From a virus: a stretch of DNA of 23,899 bases. Every line of letters starts with the position of its first letter. Positions within the stretch are counted from its first letter, which is position 1. The position numbers and the translations under genes are program-made. Positions 20,379-23,899 of the stretch are shown here, in pieces. Location of the stretch: IMG/VR virus record IMGVR_UViG_3300020445_000075, positions 1 to 23,899 of that record, one strand, 5' to 3'. The notes below the pieces were generated by a model that was not told the origin of the DNA, did not search any database, and saw only the letters and a program-made list of their open reading frames with translations.

Positions 20379-23159
20379 TCAGTTAGTTACTTCAGCGAAA
20401 CTAGAACCTGTTCTAGTTGCAGTGAATGTAAGAGTGATGTAATTGATCGACCTCGTGGGCTTCACGAATATCTCCGCGAAAAATTCACCACGATCAATTG
20501 CTTCAGGTGGGTTGTTGCTACTATCGCAAACAACCAAGAAGTCAACCACACCACGACGTGACTGTACACTACGTAAGAATGGTTCCACAATATTCTTGAA
20601 TGAAGCACGAGTGAACTCGTCATTCAATTCGAATAGTTGTGTCTTTGCTGCTTCTGAGATAGCATCCTCAAGTACCAAGAATAAGCGACGAACGTTAATA
20701 CGATCGAATGCAGATTGGTAAGAAAGTGCAGTCTTGTCACCGAATAGTACGATGCCTTCGCCAGGGAAGGATACTACTGGGTTAATCCTTGCAGCATAGA
20801 GACGGTCTCTGTGATCCTTGAGAGGAGAGTATGCTAATTTAATTGCGTTGCGTAACTGACCTCTGTTAAATCCAGCAGGTGAGAACCAAGCCTCTGAGTT
20901 AAGAGTTGTGCTTAGTGTTAGACCTGCAAGGTCAGCGTTACAAGCGATATAACGATACTTGTCGTTATACTTATCATAGATGTACTTGTAGTTGTTATCA
21001 AACACAGCATAGGAAGTGCTGGATAACTGATCGTAGAAATCAATAGTACGGTTTACTATGACGTTGGTATCGCTCTGTCCGATCACATCAAGACGTGATG
21101 GTGAAACGAATGCCATACAATCTTTACGAGTTGCAGCGATGTCGATGATCTTCTGTGCTTTTGCAACAGTGTCGCTGGTATCAGCCATTGATGGACCCAT
21201 TAGGATGTAGTCAACATCAATAGTCTCCTTGTCAGCAACAAGGTCGAATGCACCAAGGATCTCTCCACGTGCTAAGGAGTAACCATCTGTACCACCTTGT
21301 ATGGCGTACTTAGTAGTTGCACCCTGTGTTGTACCGATGATTTCACGTCCAAGAGGAGTTTCGTTCGTCTTGATCGGAAGTGTCTGCTTGATAAGGTCGA
21401 AAGAAGTTCCGATTCCAGACTGTCCCCAGTCTCCATTAGCAGCACCGTTTACATCGTATACGCTGGAGGTCTCGTGTGAACCCCAGTAGATGTACTGTGA
21501 ATTGTTCTTGATAACATCACGGTAGTAGATTGTTTCTCCTTGTACACCCTTAGCATCTGATGCTTTAGAGAGATAGAGGAACTTCTCAAGAACTGATCCA
21601 GGAGTACCTGTTAGTTTTCCGTCACCATCAAGAATGATGATGTGGATTTGGTCGTTCTTACCACCACGGTCTTGTACCCAAGGTGATGTGGTAGGACGTG
21701 GAGCAACACTTGCCCACTTTTGAGAACCACCGAAATAACGCTCATCGTACTCAGAACGTACAGATGCTACGTTAATGTTTGGTGAACCACCACCGTTATC
21801 ATCTTCTACGGTGTAGTTAGGTTCAAATCTGTTTGCATTTCCATCCTTGATGATTTGCAATTGACGGTTGATAACATCAACCTTTGCTTTGTCTCCAGTC
21901 TTAGCTCCACCAGAAGCAGCAGTCCAGAGTGCAATTACATCACCGACTTCTAATACATCAGAAGATAGTGAGTAATTAATATCAAGTTCAATCTTACGAG
22001 TGATAGGATCATATGCAGTTACTACACCTTGAACAGGAATAGCAACAGGAGATGCTGCATCAGTCTCTGCTCTCCAGAATTCGCCTTGATTAAAATCTCC
22101 AGCGATTGAAGCAGCATCGAGTGTTACAACAATTGTATACTTATAGATCTTAGCAGTTGCGTTTGCAGCACTGTAAGATACATCATTAGTGGTTTCGAAT
22201 TCCCACTCAGCAGTTGTGGGTTGTGCAAGTGATAGAATCTGATCAGGACCAGCGTCTGTTACAACGATGCGAAGTGAGTTACCGTAAGTACCTGGGTGTC
22301 TAGCACCGAACTTCCAAGCGTTAGAACCAGACTCAACGTTGGCTTCATACTCTTCAATGTTACGTATGATTGGTACAGTAACACCAGTAGAAGTCTCTTC
22401 ATTGATGGTTGTCTTAGCAGCAGTAACTGTCAACTTAGTAACTGTCTGACCATCGGTCTGAGCAGCAGCTGTTGTGTTTAGTTCGCCACGAGAAACAGTT
22501 AAGTCATTTCCAGAGATTCCACTAACACGTAGAATTTCATCAGCGATCTTAAGGTAATCGTTAGTCGAGATACCTAAAGCAGCAGCAGAAGTAACTGTCA
22601 AAGTAGTTCCACCAGAAGCAAGGGTTCCACCTTGGTTCATCGTAGTAGAAGTACCAGCGTCTTCAATCAATGTGATTGATGAAGAAGCAGCGTGACTAAC
22701 TGCGGAGGTTGATAGCTGTCCACGTTGAACTGTTAGGTCTAGTGAAGATATCACTGTAACCTTAACGATTTCAGCGTCTATTAAGAGGTAATCGTTAACC
22801 GCTATATCAGCTGCACTAGCAACAGTCAATGTAGTATCACTAGCACTGAAAGTTGTAGAAGTTGTCTGAGCAGTATCAATACCGTTTTTCAACGATGTTG
22901 AATTGGCTCGGATAACCTTAAGCGTACCGCCATATAATAGGAACTGAGCTGCGTTATACCAGTACTCGAAGTTGTAATCGTTTGGTCTACCAAATACAGA
23001 TAGTAACTCCTTCTCAGAAGTAATGTCAACTATCTTATTTACTGGACCCTTTTCAAAGGAACCTACTACCACCGCAACATTATCAAGAGTAGCGTTAGCT
23101 ACTGTAGTGAGATCCTTTTCAAGTACAACAACCCCTGGTGAAAGTTGGGTGGATGCCAT
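20379..23159 (-). CDS. 18: Tail sheath protein gp18
   Basis: Contractile sheath subunit, 926 aa against 659 in T4. The N-terminal part is typical (SPGVVVLEKDLTTVAN, VVVGSFEKGPVNKIVDITSE, FGRPND, YNAAQFLLYGGTLKVIRAN) and so is the C-terminal contractile core (INPVVSFPGEGIVLFGDKTA, SAFDRINVRRLFLVLEDAIS, and a terminal EIFVKPTRSINYITLTFTAT). Much of the extra length lies between about residues 95 and 245 and includes two tandem copies of a 57 to 59 residue beta-rich unit, which would project from the sheath surface. AGGAG lies 9 bases upstream of the ATG, with a CATAAATA box 40 bases upstream. Confidence 0.96.
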   Translation of the reverse strand: MASTQLSPGVVVLEKDLTTVANATLDNVAVVVGSFEKGPVNKIVDITSEKELLSVFGRPNDYNFEYWYNAAQFLLYGGTLKVIRANSTSLKNGIDTAQTTSTTFSASDTTLTVASAADIAVNDYLLIDAEIVKVTVISSLDLTVQRGQLSTSAVSHAASSSITLIEDAGTSTTMNQGGTLASGGTTLTVTSAAALGISTNDYLKIADEILRVSGISGNDLTVSRGELNTTAAAQTDGQTVTKLTVTAAKTTINEETSTGVTVPIIRNIEEYEANVESGSNAWKFGARHPGTYGNSLRIVVTDAGPDQILSLAQPTTAEWEFETTNDVSYSAANATAKIYKYTIVVTLDAASIAGDFNQGEFWRAETDAASPVAIPVQGVVTAYDPITRKIELDINYSLSSDVLEVGDVIALWTAASGGAKTGDKAKVDVINRQLQIIKDGNANRFEPNYTVEDDNGGGSPNINVASVRSEYDERYFGGSQKWASVAPRPTTSPWVQDRGGKNDQIHIIILDGDGKLTGTPGSVLEKFLYLSKASDAKGVQGETIYYRDVIKNNSQYIYWGSHETSSVYDVNGAANGDWGQSGIGTSFDLIKQTLPIKTNETPLGREIIGTTQGATTKYAIQGGTDGYSLARGEILGAFDLVADKETIDVDYILMGPSMADTSDTVAKAQKIIDIAATRKDCMAFVSPSRLDVIGQSDTNVIVNRTIDFYDQLSSTSYAVFDNNYKYIYDKYNDKYRYIACNADLAGLTLSTTLNSEAWFSPAGFNRGQLRNAIKLAYSPLKDHRDRLYAARINPVVSFPGEGIVLFGDKTALSYQSAFDRINVRRLFLVLEDAISEAAKTQLFELNDEFTRASFKNIVEPFLRSVQSRRGVVDFLVVCDSSNNPPEAIDRGEFFAEIFVKPTRSINYITLTFTATRTGSSFAEVTN
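22431..22607 (-). repeat. gp18 internal repeat, second copy
   Basis: Residues about 185 to 243 of the sheath protein: TTLTVTSAAALGISTNDYLK, then IADEILRVSGISGNDLTVSR and GELNTT. It aligns with the first copy with two inserted residues before NDYL. Shared positions are TTLTV, SAA, NDYL, I, EI, V, IS, DLTV, RG, L and T. Confidence 0.85.
22665..22835 (-). repeat. gp18 internal repeat, first copy
   Basis: Residues about 109 to 165 of the sheath protein: TTLTVASAADIAVNDYLLID, then AEIVKVTVISSLDLTVQRG and QLSTSA. About 20 residues separate it from the second copy. The DNA of the copies has diverged, so the duplication is not recent. Confidence 0.85.
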
Positions 23160-23198
23160 TGTTTAATCTCCTGAAAATTCTATCAATTAGTCTCAAAT

Positions 23199-23206
23199 TA
23201 TTTATG
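23199..23206 (-). promoter_or_regulatory. Late promoter box upstream of gp18
   Basis: CATAAATA on the minus strand, one base from the T4 consensus TATAAATA, 12 bases after the terminase stop codon and 40 bases before the gp18 ATG. It likely drives gp18 and gp19. Confidence 0.78.
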
Positions 23207-23218
23207 ACAATGCACTTT

Positions 23219-23899
23219 TCAGCGGTACTCCCACATAAAGGTACGGTCTCCATACTCGTCTGCGTGCCACCTATCTCCCACTTCATCTACGAATGATTCA
23301 TCTTCCTGTCCATCTACAATGAAACCGAATGGAGCCATATCAGCATCGATTGCTTCACGTTGCTCTTCATACATTCTCTTACGAACATCATTGTCGTGGA
23401 GTTCTTTAAAATAATCCTGTACAGACAACCACGCAAACATAACCAGACACATTGCTAGGTCATCGTGACACCCTTCTTCTGCTTGCCAAGACTGACCCTT
23501 CTGAATAAACGTGGTTAGTTCAGCGATGGTATCATAATCATTAATTATTATCTTATCATCTTCTATCAATCCTTTGAGGTTAGAACAACCAACCTTCTTA
23601 ACTGTGGTACTCATCTTGACACCAAGTTGAACCTTACCACCTGAGAATCCTTGACCTACTACCTGACCTGCTCTTCCTCTCATAGCAGCCATTAGTAAAT
23701 TTTCATATTCTAAATCGTACTGAACGATGTCTGCTACCTGTGCACCAACATCATTAACTTCAATTAGTATGTACGCTTCATTATATCCCTTAGCAACTTC
23801 AACAATGATGTCTGGGAAGATGAGGGGTTTAATTGTATTGTTTCTATATTTGGCAACTAATTTATAAGGAATTGTAGTAGTATCAAATACAGTGAAAGC
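23219..23899 (-). CDS. 17: Terminase large subunit gp17 (C-terminal part, cut by window edge)
   Basis: DNA-packaging motor. The frame is open from the window edge through 226 residues to the stop, covering the nuclease domain; the ATPase domain lies outside. Seen: ILIEVNDVGAQVADI, which carries the acidic residue (E47 of this fragment) equivalent to T4 E458, GVKMSTTVKKVGCSNLKGLI, and SWQAEEGCHDDLAMCLVMFA, with the aspartates (D146, D147) in the place of T4 D542. An internal ATG at 23692 is not the true start, because conserved sequence continues upstream of it. The gene precedes gp18 as in T4. Confidence 0.95.
   Translation of the reverse strand, partial: AFTVFDTTTIPYKLVAKYRNNTIKPLIFPDIIVEVAKGYNEAYILIEVNDVGAQVADIVQYDLEYENLLMAAMRGRAGQVVGQGFSGGKVQLGVKMSTTVKKVGCSNLKGLIEDDKIIINDYDTIAELTTFIQKGQSWQAEEGCHDDLAMCLVMFAWLSVQDYFKELHDNDVRKRMYEEQREAIDADMAPFGFIVDGQEDESFVDEVGDRWHADEYGDRTFMWEYR

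Noticed and set aside
22431-22835. gp18 length as a gene fusion or assembly error
   Set aside because: The frame is continuous, both ends match sheath proteins, and the extra part consists of diverged beta-rich repeats, so it is a genuine domain insertion.
23219-23692. 157-codon frame as a complete gene
   Set aside because: Conserved terminase nuclease sequence continues in frame upstream of the ATG at 23692 to the window edge, so this is the end of gp17 and the ATG is internal.
1-23899. tRNA genes, CRISPR arrays, insertion sequences, integrase or attachment sites
   Set aside because: No cloverleaf-like segments, spaced direct repeats, transposase or integrase motifs were seen; coding sequence covers almost all of the window.

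Overview
The window is a dense block of the core genome of a T4-like myovirus. Every supported gene is on the minus strand, so transcription runs from high to low coordinates. The host is most likely a marine cyanobacterium (Synechococcus or Prochlorococcus). The reasons are the gene order gp17-18-19-20-21-22-23-gp3-uvsY-uvsW-gp55-gp47-gp46, a CobS-like AAA+ ATPase beside a VWA/HExxH protein, several 2OG-Fe(II) oxygenase-like proteins, and a small protein resembling the cyanobacterial DUF3110 family. A phage of another marine bacterium cannot be fully excluded. There are no photosynthesis genes, tRNAs, CRISPR arrays or insertion sequences here.

Region 1 (23.9 to 14.2 kb) is the virion module: terminase large subunit (C-terminal part), tail sheath, tail tube, portal, a short gp67-like core protein, prohead protease, scaffold and major capsid protein. 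A textbook terminator follows the capsid gene. Two small unknown genes and a tube-fold tail completion protein (probable gp3) come next. Six TATAAATA/CTAAATA boxes sit 20 to 46 bases upstream of gene starts here, several touching or overlapping the preceding stop codon. They look like T4-type late promoters.

Region 2 (13.6 to 7.2 kb) is the recombination and late-transcription module: a small unknown gene, UvsY, UvsW, a possible Sm-like protein, the late sigma factor gp55, and the gp47/gp46 nuclease separated by a DUF3110-like gene. A sigma70-like promoter precedes gp55, so the host polymerase could make the factor needed at the late boxes.

Region 3 (7.2 kb to 1) is an accessory and replication module: three diverged 2OG-Fe(II) oxygenase-like genes, a two-helix membrane protein, small unknown genes, the VWA/HExxH protein, a terminator, the CobS/MoxR-like ATPase, a DUF3310 gene, the sliding clamp gp45 and the start of clamp loader gp44. 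Genes in regions 2 and 3 mostly join by short stop/start overlaps, which suggests translational coupling. Four small genes of 54 to 59 codons were found by reading the gaps. Once they are counted, no stretch longer than about 110 bases lacks a gene.
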